Below are positions 1 through 6,323 of a stretch of 7,305 nt of DNA, in pieces. How positions within the stretch are numbered: the first letter of the stretch is position 1; each line of letters opens with the position of its first letter. The notes below the pieces were generated by a model that saw nothing but the letters and a program-made list of their open reading frames with translations, was not told where the DNA came from and did not search any database. Origin of the DNA: UBA2336 sp046294915 (GTDB lineage: Bacteria; Bacteroidota; Bacteroidia; Cytophagales; Cyclobacteriaceae); the NCBI GenBank assembly GCA_046294915.1, contig JBKBOE010000093.1, forward strand, positions 1 to 7,305, written 5' to 3'. The position numbers were made by a program, and so were the translations under genes.

Positions 1-464
1 ATAAATCTTCCATGGAGAAAGTAGCTGAGATTGTAGAGCAGTATTGCACCTTTCCCATTATTGATAAAGTGAAACTTTTCAGACTAACCTTGTTTAGTTT
101 TTTATGTGGGAATGAGGATATGCACCTGAAAAATTTTTCACTGATTCGCAGAGAAGGTAAAATTGAATTGTCACCTGCGTATGATTTGGTCAATTCAACC
201 ATAGCGTTATCGAAACCCACAGTAGAAATGGCATTACCAATTGCGGGCAGAAAAAGTAAACTTACCCGAAATGACCTGGTAGATTATTTTGGAAAGGAAA
301 GGCTTGGATTAGCAGCTAAAGTGATAGCTGATGAATTAAACAATATTGAAGGCTGTATAGAGCAATGGAGAGCATTGATTACAATAAGTTTTTTGTCGGA
401 TGAAATGAAAAAAAAATATGTTCATGTTTTAGAAGAGCGTTTGAACAGAGTTTTTGCTAATTAA
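1..464 (+). CDS. hipA: HipA-type serine/threonine kinase toxin, C-terminal part (5' end outside window)
   Basis: This is the C-terminal part of a HipA-family kinase, the toxin of a type II toxin-antitoxin module that in E. coli phosphorylates glutamyl-tRNA synthetase. The frame is open to the left edge (codons from base 3), so the ATG at 12 is probably internal. Counting from that Met, GNEDMHLKNFS at 33-43 matches the HipA catalytic loop (E. coli GATDGHAKNFS): Asp36 is the expected catalytic base and Asn41 a metal ligand. PAYDL at 55-59 supplies the second metal-binding Asp (Asp58). The helical C-terminal lobe follows and ends at TAA 462-464. The active-site residues are intact, so this need not be a dead gene. 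Bacteroidota often split HipA into separate N- and C-terminal proteins with a HipB-like regulator upstream; that part cannot be seen here. GC is about 35%, clearly below the rest of the window. The target cannot be inferred. Confidence 0.88.
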   Translation, partial: KSSMEKVAEIVEQYCTFPIIDKVKLFRLTLFSFLCGNEDMHLKNFSLIRREGKIELSPAYDLVNSTIALSKPTVEMALPIAGRKSKLTRNDLVDYFGKERLGLAAKVIADELNNIEGCIEQWRALITISFLSDEMKKKYVHVLEERLNRVFAN

Positions 465-521
465 AACCCTGTAATGAGTACCCATCAGGAAAGTCGGTTA
501 TGCGATTAAATACTTCCGATA

Positions 522-1955
522 TCATTTAGAAATAGCCTTCTTCATATACTCCAGAACGAGGTCCCGTCCTGAAACCAGATCAGTGGGTTCGGGAATAATT
601 TCCACATCGGGCCTGATACCCCGAAGTATAGCATCACTGCACGGATGGACAAATTTTTTGTAACTACAACCGGCAGGGAGTTTTGTATTTGGCAGGTAAA
701 CCGGAATGATATCCCCGAATGCAACAAGCACACCTCCGGTTTCTTCGCCTATCAGGGTACCCATGTTGTAGCATTGAAATGCTGCCGCCAGCATGTTGGC
801 ACTGGAGAAAGTATAATGACTCACCAGTAAGTAGGTTATGCCACGGAATTTTAATGGCTCTTTTTTGGGTGTAATCAATTTTTTCATTTCAATGACCTGT
901 ATTTTTCCTGGCTTACCAAACACATAATGCCGGGCTTGCTTATGGATAGCCGCAAGGGGCAGCAGCGGATACATGTACCATTTCAGGCGTTGCTTCCTGA
1001 AATATGCTTTCATTTCTTTGCTGGCCTTCACTTCCATCCGGTCAACCTGGCGATAGGGTTTATCGGTTATGTAGTTAAAGAGCATGTCGCCTAACTGCGA
1101 GTTGCCGCCACCGTTGTTGCGCAGGTCAACCGCCAGGTATTGAATATTCTCGGTGCGGATGACTTGGAAGGCCGAATCGATAAACCGTGCAAAACGTTTT
1201 TTATTAATCATTGCTCGAAAGTCTATAACCGCAAGTTTTTCAGGAGTGATATAAAGGGAATAAGGCCTGGCAGCCAGGTTTGCCGGTTGCTGAGCAGTTG
1301 CCGCCTGAAATTGTGTTGCTGTAATTCCTTGAATGTGTTCTTTCACCGGATGCCCACCGGAAAGTAGTTCAAGTTCATAGTCACTTGAAAAACCCAGCAC
1401 ATTCCATAACAAACTTCTGAACGCTCGTTGAATGCGGACGTCCCGGTAAAAATCCAGTTCAGCACTGATGTACAGGCGCAGCCGGTTAAGAAGTTCCGGG
1501 GTAGGTAATCCGTTAATCGAAACAATTTCGGTAAATGCCGATAGTGTTGAGTTGCTGCTGTAGTTGGCGGTTATGAATAAGCGGTTATTGCGGATGAGCA
1601 CTTCAAAGGGGAACACCTTGCCCCCCTGGTTTAAAAATTCATTCCGTTCTTCCTGTGGAAAATAAACGGAAGTGTGCCCATCACCCAGGCACGTTATCAA
1701 AGGAATAAGTTTTTGGGCAAACTTATGCCGGGTAATGGGTTCAGTCAGATCCTGCTCCAGTTCCTCAACGGCCTGATGGAATTTTTCCTTTGATATATGG
1801 GCATACAGATTAGGGTGAATGTTCTCCAGCGTTTTAACAAGATAGCGGAGATCATGCCTTAGTTCATCCGGAGAGAAAAGTTTTTCAGATAATTTATCCT
1901 GGGCGGGCGCCAAAGTTGAAACAACCAGTAAGCTTATCGTAAAGATTCTGACCAT
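522..1955 (-). CDS. Secreted S41-family serine peptidase
   Basis: A 477-residue probable periplasmic or secreted peptidase. Residues 1-19 look like a signal peptide: a short basic start, a hydrophobic stretch, and a likely cut after the Ala of APAQ. There is no lipobox Cys. A helical N-terminal domain (about 28-90) ends in GDGHTS at 91-96, a motif common in S41 proteins outside the C-terminal processing protease group. A region of about 110-210 may hold a divergent PDZ-like domain. The S41 core begins at YLAVDLRNNGGG (273-284). The nucleophile is probably Ser384 in TFSSAN, followed by LIGEETGG (401-408). Aligned by eye with E. coli Prc, the catalytic Lys position is Val409, so a Ser-Lys dyad is unlikely; His94 with Ser384 and an acidic residue is more plausible. 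The substrate is unknown. The gene starts 44 bases after uvrA on the same strand and converges on hipA. No Shine-Dalgarno sequence is evident. Confidence 0.88.
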   Translation of the reverse strand: MVRIFTISLLVVSTLAPAQDKLSEKLFSPDELRHDLRYLVKTLENIHPNLYAHISKEKFHQAVEELEQDLTEPITRHKFAQKLIPLITCLGDGHTSVYFPQEERNEFLNQGGKVFPFEVLIRNNRLFITANYSSNSTLSAFTEIVSINGLPTPELLNRLRLYISAELDFYRDVRIQRAFRSLLWNVLGFSSDYELELLSGGHPVKEHIQGITATQFQAATAQQPANLAARPYSLYITPEKLAVIDFRAMINKKRFARFIDSAFQVIRTENIQYLAVDLRNNGGGNSQLGDMLFNYITDKPYRQVDRMEVKASKEMKAYFRKQRLKWYMYPLLPLAAIHKQARHYVFGKPGKIQVIEMKKLITPKKEPLKFRGITYLLVSHYTFSSANMLAAAFQCYNMGTLIGEETGGVLVAFGDIIPVYLPNTKLPAGCSYKKFVHPCSDAILRGIRPDVEIIPEPTDLVSGRDLVLEYMKKAISK

Positions 1956-1999
1956 AGTGAAATGATTGGTCGGTAAACTTATTAAGTTACAGCCTTTTG

Positions 2000-4822
2000 T
2001 CAGTCGCTGAGTTTTTTCTTAAGGAACCCGGCCGTATAGCTCCCTTTTGCTTTTTTCGTCATGTCCTCGGGGGTACCGGCAAACACCAGATTGCCGCCTT
2101 TCTTTTCACCGCCTTCCGGGCCCAGGTCAATAATCCAGTCGGCACATTTTATTACTTCAAGGTTGTGCTCAATAACAATTACGGTGTGCCCCTGATTGAC
2201 CAGCGCATTAATTGCCTTGAGCAGCTTGGCAATGTCGTGAAAGTGCAGGCCGGTGGTGGGTTCATCGAAGATGAACAAGATTTGCCCTTCCGGTGAATTT
2301 TTGCCGATGAAAGAGGCCAGTTTTACGCGTTGAGCCTCGCCACCGCTTAGCGTATTGGACGACTGGCCGAGTTTTACGTACCCCATGCCCACATCAAAAA
2401 GGGGCTGGATTTTTTCATGGATTGCTTTTTTATCCGAAAAGAATTCAAGCGCTTCCTCCACTGTTAAATCCAGAATTTCGGCAATATGTTTACCCTTGTA
2501 CGCTACCTCCAGGATTTCCTGTTTAAAGCGCTTACCCTGGCACGATTCGCACTTCAGAAAAATATCGGCCATGAACTGCATCTCCACTTTTATTTCTCCT
2601 TCACCCTGACAGGTTTCGCAACGGCCGCCCTCTACGTTAAAGGAGAAGTGCGCGGGTTTGTACCCGCGTTGTTTGGATAATGGTTGCTCCGAAAAAAGCT
2701 GGCGTATGGCATCGTAGGCTTTTACATATGAAATCGGATTGGAGCGGGAAGATTTTCCTATGGGGTTCTGATCAACAAACTCTACCTGGGTAATACGGGT
2801 CACATCGCCTTCCAGCCTATCGTATTTACCGGGTGTTTCGGCCACCGAGCCATTCATCCGGCCCAAGGCCGGGTAAAGAATTTTTTTTACCAGGGTTGAT
2901 TTGCCCGAACCGCTAACCCCCGTTACTACGGTAAGCACACCGAGCGGGAATTTTACCGTCAGGTTTTTGAGGTTGTTTTCGCGGGCACCAACAACCGTTA
3001 TCGAGTCCTTCCATTTCCTGCGTTTTGAGGGTACTTCAATTTTATCTTTTCCGGTTAGGTAGTTGGTAGTGTGTGAAACTATTTTTCCGTTAAGCTCTTT
3101 CAAATTGCCCTGAAAAACGAGTTGTCCGCCATGCGTTCCGGCCTCCGGCCCGATATCAATAAGCTGATCGGCAGCCCGCATGATTTCTTCTTCATGCTCC
3201 ACAACAATTACGGTGTTGCCCAGGTCACGTAACGATTTCAAAACATCAATCATTTGGCGGGTATCGCGCGGGTGCAACCCGATGCTGGGTTCGTCCATAA
3301 TGTACATGGAGCCCACCAGTGCACTGCCCAACGAGGTGGCCAGTTTTATACGCTGGTACTCGCCTCCCGAAAGAGTTGAAGTCAGGCGGTTAAGTGTTAA
3401 GTAGCCCAGGCCGACTTTTACCAGGTATTCCAGCCGGGTTTTGATTTCGGTAAGGATCCGTTCTGAAATCTTTTGATCATAATCGGAGAGTTTTAGTTTA
3501 TTAAAAAAAGCAGAAACATCCTCAACGGGCATCAGTACCAGGTCGGTAATGGAGGTGCCGGCAATTTTTACGTATTGGGCATCCTTGCGCAGCCGGGTGC
3601 CCTTGCAATCGGGGCAGGTTGTTCTTCCGCGGTACCGCGACAGCATTACGCGGTATTGAATTTTATGGAGTTTGGATTCAACGTATTTAAAAAAACCATT
3701 GATGCCATCGAAATATTCGTTGCCCGTCCACAGCAGTTCCTGTTCTTTTTTTGTCAGCTCGTTATACGGCCGGTGAATCGGAAAATTGAATTTGATTCCG
3801 TTTTTCAACAGGGGCTTAAGCCATTCGCTCATGGCCTCGCTGCGCCAGGGGGCCACGGCACCTTCATAAACGGAGAGTGACTTATCGGGGATGACAAGGT
3901 CTTCATCAATACCCAGTACTTTGCCAAACCCTTCGCAGGTGCGGCAGGCGCCATAGGGGTTATTGAAGCTGAAGAAGTTAACGGAAGGTTCGGTGAATTT
4001 TATACCATCCAGTTCAAACCGGTCGGAAAAATGCATGGGCTTGTGCCCTTCAACGTAAACGATGCATTCATCATGGCCCTCGTAAAAAGCCGTTTGCACC
4101 GAGTCGCCCAGCCGGTAAACCGTGTCGTCATCATTAGGATTTACCGCCAGCCGATCGATAAGGACCTGAAGACTCTTCGCGGCATCTCCTCTTTGCGATT
4201 TGATCAAATCTTCGATCAAATGGGGTTCGCCATCCATGAGTATCCTTGCAAAACCTTTGCTTAACAGCAGGTTTAGTTCGTCTTTCAGTTTTTTACCTTT
4301 TTTCAGTAGCAGGGGTGCGGCAATCATCACGCGGGTGCCGGGTGTAAGGGCGTTAATGGCATTCACTACATCGGTTACTGAGTCGCGCTTTACTTCTTTA
4401 CCGCTAACGGGTGAATAGGTTCTTCCAATGCGGGCAAAGAGCAGTTTCAGGTAATCATATACTTCGGTAGTGGTTCCAACGGTAGAGCGGGGGTTGCGTG
4501 TATTTACCTTTTGCTCAATGGCAATAGCTGGCGATACGCCCCGGATGTAATCCACATCGGGTTTTTCCATACGGCCCAGAAACTGACGGGCATAGGCGCT
4601 GAGGCTCTCCACGTACATCCGCTGGCCTTCGGCAAAGAGCGTATCAAATGCCAATGACGATTTTCCCGAACCCGACAATCCGGTAATGACCACCAGCTTG
4701 TTTCGCGGAATAGCTACACTCAGATTTTTAAGATTGTTTACCCGTGCCCGCTTGATGATGATGTATTCCCGGGGATCGAGTACGTCCAGGTCGGAATCCG
4801 ATAAAGCAGGTTCAGCGCTCAC
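2000..4822 (-). CDS. uvrA: UvrABC excision nuclease subunit A (UvrA)
   Basis: UvrA is the dimeric ABC-type ATPase that finds bulky DNA lesions and loads UvrB in nucleotide excision repair. The 940-residue length equals that of E. coli UvrA. Walker A motifs are GLSGSGKSS (48-56) and GVSGSGKST (635-643). ABC signatures LSGGE are at 484-488 and 825-829. Walker B segments are MYIMDEP (506-512) and ILFIFDEP (848-855). Zinc-binding Cys pairs are C293/C296 with C403/C406, and C735/C738 with C758/C761. The UvrB-binding insertion falls at about 130-250. All key residues are present; the first signature reads LSGGEYQ, where Ala or Ser is more usual after the Glu. The start is GTG (4820-4822): an in-frame TAA lies at 4841-4843, no ATG lies between, and the next internal Met falls inside the conserved domain. 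No LexA-like box was recognised. Many Bacteroidota carry more than one UvrA, so this could be either paralogue, although nothing points to the drug-resistance type. Confidence 0.97.
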   Translation of the reverse strand: MSAEPALSDSDLDVLDPREYIIIKRARVNNLKNLSVAIPRNKLVVITGLSGSGKSSLAFDTLFAEGQRMYVESLSAYARQFLGRMEKPDVDYIRGVSPAIAIEQKVNTRNPRSTVGTTTEVYDYLKLLFARIGRTYSPVSGKEVKRDSVTDVVNAINALTPGTRVMIAAPLLLKKGKKLKDELNLLLSKGFARILMDGEPHLIEDLIKSQRGDAAKSLQVLIDRLAVNPNDDDTVYRLGDSVQTAFYEGHDECIVYVEGHKPMHFSDRFELDGIKFTEPSVNFFSFNNPYGACRTCEGFGKVLGIDEDLVIPDKSLSVYEGAVAPWRSEAMSEWLKPLLKNGIKFNFPIHRPYNELTKKEQELLWTGNEYFDGINGFFKYVESKLHKIQYRVMLSRYRGRTTCPDCKGTRLRKDAQYVKIAGTSITDLVLMPVEDVSAFFNKLKLSDYDQKISERILTEIKTRLEYLVKVGLGYLTLNRLTSTLSGGEYQRIKLATSLGSALVGSMYIMDEPSIGLHPRDTRQMIDVLKSLRDLGNTVIVVEHEEEIMRAADQLIDIGPEAGTHGGQLVFQGNLKELNGKIVSHTTNYLTGKDKIEVPSKRRKWKDSITVVGARENNLKNLTVKFPLGVLTVVTGVSGSGKSTLVKKILYPALGRMNGSVAETPGKYDRLEGDVTRITQVEFVDQNPIGKSSRSNPISYVKAYDAIRQLFSEQPLSKQRGYKPAHFSFNVEGGRCETCQGEGEIKVEMQFMADIFLKCESCQGKRFKQEILEVAYKGKHIAEILDLTVEEALEFFSDKKAIHEKIQPLFDVGMGYVKLGQSSNTLSGGEAQRVKLASFIGKNSPEGQILFIFDEPTTGLHFHDIAKLLKAINALVNQGHTVIVIEHNLEVIKCADWIIDLGPEGGEKKGGNLVFAGTPEDMTKKAKGSYTAGFLKKKLSD

Positions 4823-4850
4823 GGGGCAATTTAACGGGTTTTAGGATACA

Positions 4851-4886
4851 GCCGAAAAAGAAACACCATCGGGAAGGATGGTGTTT
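4851..4886 (-). terminator. Intrinsic terminator after the acidic-tail gene
   Basis: A perfect 10-bp stem pairs 4861-4870 with 4877-4886 around a 6-base loop. Read on the minus strand the second arm ends in TTT and is followed by CTTTTTC, giving the U-rich tail expected of a Rho-independent terminator. It lies 25 bases past the stop of the 128-residue gene and 38 bases before the uvrA start codon, so it should separate the two transcripts. Read on the plus strand it lacks a strong T-run. It could instead act as an attenuator if the uvrA promoter lies upstream of it. Confidence 0.8.
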
Positions 4887-4911
4887 GAGTTCAGCAAAAT
4901 TTTATTCTGCC

Positions 4912-5298
4912 TTAATTATCAAAATCGGGATCATAGCTGGCTTCGCGCCCGCCTTTTCGCCCGCCACCATCCTCATCAAAGGAATCGGTCTCCTCACCGG
5001 TCGAAAAGTCGTCATCCGAAGAAAAGTCATCATCATCGTCTCCGGAATTATCAAATTCCTGGGGTGCCGTAGGCTCCATTTCATATTCTCCTTCGCTGTT
5101 TTTGGTGATGGGAATTTTTACCAGGTAGGTGGCATCCTCTGTTTCGAGCGGAAAAACAAAGATGGGCTCTTTTTTAGCATTCGATATGCGTGTAATGCTC
5201 GCCTCATATCCGTTAGGATATTGCCTTTTCAGCAATTCTCTAAGGTCATCGCTTAACGTTTCAAGGCTCTTGATCAGGCGCTTTTTGCTTACGGCCAT
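4912..5298 (-). CDS. Conserved-looking hypothetical protein with acidic low-complexity tail
   Basis: I do not recognise a named function for this 128-residue protein. Residues 1-70 look like a small folded domain: a basic, helical N-terminus (MAVSKKRLIKSLETLSDDLR), then alternating strand-like segments around ITRIS, PIFVFPLE and ATYLVKIPI. Residues 74-128 are low-complexity and very acidic, with DDDDD at 87-91, a nearby SSDDDF segment and a short Gly/Arg/Lys patch (GGGRKGG, 111-117). No signal peptide or membrane segment is seen, so it is probably cytoplasmic. The ATG at 5296-5298 is the first Met, and the gene ends ahead of a clear terminator. The acidic tail resembles nucleic-acid mimic or flexible binding tails, but that is only an analogy. 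Codon pattern and GC resemble the neighbours, and the opposite-strand ORF lacks domain character. Confidence 0.75.
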   Translation of the reverse strand: MAVSKKRLIKSLETLSDDLRELLKRQYPNGYEASITRISNAKKEPIFVFPLETEDATYLVKIPITKNSEGEYEMEPTAPQEFDNSGDDDDDFSSDDDFSTGEETDSFDEDGGGRKGGREASYDPDFDN

Positions 5299-5473
5299 AG
5301 GGGTTACAAACTCAAAAAATCGGGAACAAATACCAAAATAAAATCCCGATCAGGCAAGAATTTTGAAGATTTTTTTGCGCTGAATCGGAATCTGGTTATC
5401 TTTTCAACTCATTTAATAACAAAACCCCCGCAATATCGAGCAGTACGTCTACGTTACCTAAATGTGAGACAGA
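5299..5473. promoter_or_regulatory. Divergent intergenic region between acidic-tail gene and sigma factor gene
   Basis: This AT-rich 175-base gap separates two outward-facing genes and must hold promoters for both unless transcription enters from elsewhere. It contains a 7-bp inverted repeat (ATCGGGA at 5319-5325, TCCCGAT at 5344-5350, 18-base spacer) and the doubled tetramer ACGT-CT-ACGT at 5445-5454, close to the sigma factor start. Either could be an operator, but nothing proves it. A weak minus-strand promoter-like pair is TTTG at 5337-5334 and TGAGTTTG at 5314-5307, 19 bases apart and one mismatch from TAnnTTTG; it would give an almost leaderless transcript. No small ORF is evident. Confidence 0.5.
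5374..5404 (+). promoter_or_regulatory. Candidate Bacteroidota-type promoter for the ECF sigma factor gene
   Basis: TTTG at 5374-5377 is followed after exactly 19 bases by TATCTTTT at 5397-5404. The second box matches 7 of 8 positions of the Bacteroidota -7 consensus TAnnTTTG, and the first matches the -33 TTTG element at a usual spacing. Transcription would begin near 5410 and leave a leader of about 60 bases. The sequence is AT-rich, so a chance match is quite possible. Confidence 0.38.
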
Positions 5474-6127
5474 ATGATAGAGAACAAGTGCACCGACAGC
5501 GAGTTGCTGTCGCGCTATCAACAAGGTAACGAAGAGGCTTTTGCCATGCTGCTTCAACGCCACAAATCGAGATTGTACACCGCCATTTACCTGATCGTGA
5601 AAGACCGGTATGTGGCCGAGGATTTATTGCAGGATACCTTTATCAAGGCCATCAACACCATCCGGGAAGGCCGCTACAATGAAGAAGGGAAGTTTCTGCC
5701 GTGGATCAGCCGCATCGCGCACAACCTGGCCATCGACCACTTCCGGAAGGAGAAACGTTGCCCCGAAATTGTACTGGAAGACGGAAGCCGGCTGATGAAC
5801 TGCATGGACTTCGCTGATGAATCGTTTGAAACCAAGCAGATTTTGCAAGACAACCGCAGCCGGTTGAGAAGGTTCATTAAAGAACTGCCTGTTGAACAAA
5901 AGCAGGTGCTGATTATGCGCCATTACCTGAAGATGAGTTTTCAGGAAATAGCCGAACGTACCGGGGTGAGCATTAATACCGCCCTGGGCCGCATGCGGTA
6001 TGCGCTCATTAACCTGAGAAAGAAAATGCATAAAACCCATACTGCCTATGACAAAGACTTTTACCCAGAACGACCTGATCAGGTTTCTGTACCAAGAGAC
6101 TACGGAGGAGGAACAGAGCCAGATTAG
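5474..6127 (+). CDS. ECF-family RNA polymerase sigma factor (sigma-70 family, RpoE-like)
   Basis: A 217-residue extracytoplasmic-function sigma factor that would direct RNA polymerase to a small regulon. Region 2 spans about 10-95: LLSRYQQGNEEAFAMLLQRH opens it, AEDLLQDTFIKAI (48-60) matches the core-binding helix, and WISRIAHNLAIDHFRKEKR (77-95) matches the -10 recognition segment. A linker of about 96-135 is followed by region 4 (about 136-185), with LPVEQKQVLIMRHY and the helix-turn-helix SFQEIAERTGV (155-165), which recognises the -35 element. There is no region 1.1 or 3, as expected for ECF factors. The last 32 residues extend past region 4, and residues from about 192 onward are encoded by bases that also encode the start of the next gene in another frame. 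ATG 5474 is the first Met and fits family start positions; no strong Shine-Dalgarno sequence is seen. The regulon is unknown. Confidence 0.95.
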   Translation: MIENKCTDSELLSRYQQGNEEAFAMLLQRHKSRLYTAIYLIVKDRYVAEDLLQDTFIKAINTIREGRYNEEGKFLPWISRIAHNLAIDHFRKEKRCPEIVLEDGSRLMNCMDFADESFETKQILQDNRSRLRRFIKELPVEQKQVLIMRHYLKMSFQEIAERTGVSINTALGRMRYALINLRKKMHKTHTAYDKDFYPERPDQVSVPRDYGGGTEPD

Positions 6128-6281
6128 CAAAGCACTCGTTATCGATGCTGAACTCCGCCAGCAGTATACTGCGCTGGTAGCCCTGAAAAAGGAAATGGAC
6201 CACGCCATGCTGGATCCTTCCGCAGAAACCGTGGAGAATATTTTAAATTATGCCAAAAGCGGAGTGGCCGTGAAGCATTGA
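6048..6281 (+). CDS. Small putative anti-sigma or sigma-accessory protein overlapping the sigma factor gene
   Basis: A 77-residue protein starting inside the 3' end of the sigma factor gene, 80 bases before its stop and in the +1 frame. The sequence is almost wholly helical and polar: DLIRFLYQETTEEEQ (9-23), then ALVIDAELRQQYTAL (29-43) and LKKEMDHA (46-53). The spacing of L..FLY.E...EE and the later helix resembles the N-terminal sigma-binding domain of anti-sigma factors. However, the zinc-binding His-X3-Cys-X2-Cys motif of the ZAS group is absent and there is no membrane helix. A role as a soluble regulator of the adjacent sigma factor is therefore inferred from position and shape only. 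ATG 6048 is favoured because the next Met (residue 50) would remove the whole conserved-looking helix. The overlap suggests translational coupling. A separate promoter is unlikely. Confidence 0.72.
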   Translation: MTKTFTQNDLIRFLYQETTEEEQSQISKALVIDAELRQQYTALVALKKEMDHAMLDPSAETVENILNYAKSGVAVKH

Positions 6282-6323
6282 GTTATGCCATAGGCTGACG
6301 GATTAATTGCTTTTATTTGGGGT

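Noticed and set aside
465..521. Bidirectional terminator between the convergent hipA and peptidase genes
   Set aside because: One would be expected here, but I found no stem longer than about 4 bp and no T-run after it.
1976..1988. Small palindrome in the uvrA-peptidase gap as a terminator or operator
   Set aside because: Only a 5-bp AT-rich stem with a 3-base loop and no T-run, which is expected by chance in this composition.
5020..5048. Short tandem repeat of CATCATCATC type
   Set aside because: It is just the coding sequence for the Asp run in the acidic tail, too short to call a repeat element.
4885..5256. A 123-residue plus-strand ORF opposite the acidic-tail gene
   Set aside because: The apparent basic and Ile/Val-rich sequence is the complement of the Asp-rich coding strand. 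The terminator and gene order support the minus-strand reading.
5319..5350. Inverted repeat in the divergent region as a strong operator or terminator
   Set aside because: Seven-bp arms with an 18-base spacer and no U-tract are too weak for a stand-alone call, so it is only noted in the intergenic entry.
5624..6208. A 194-residue minus-strand ORF opposite the sigma factor gene
   Set aside because: It lies wholly antisense to a well-supported ECF sigma factor and its small partner, shows no domain, and is best explained by codon bias of the real genes.
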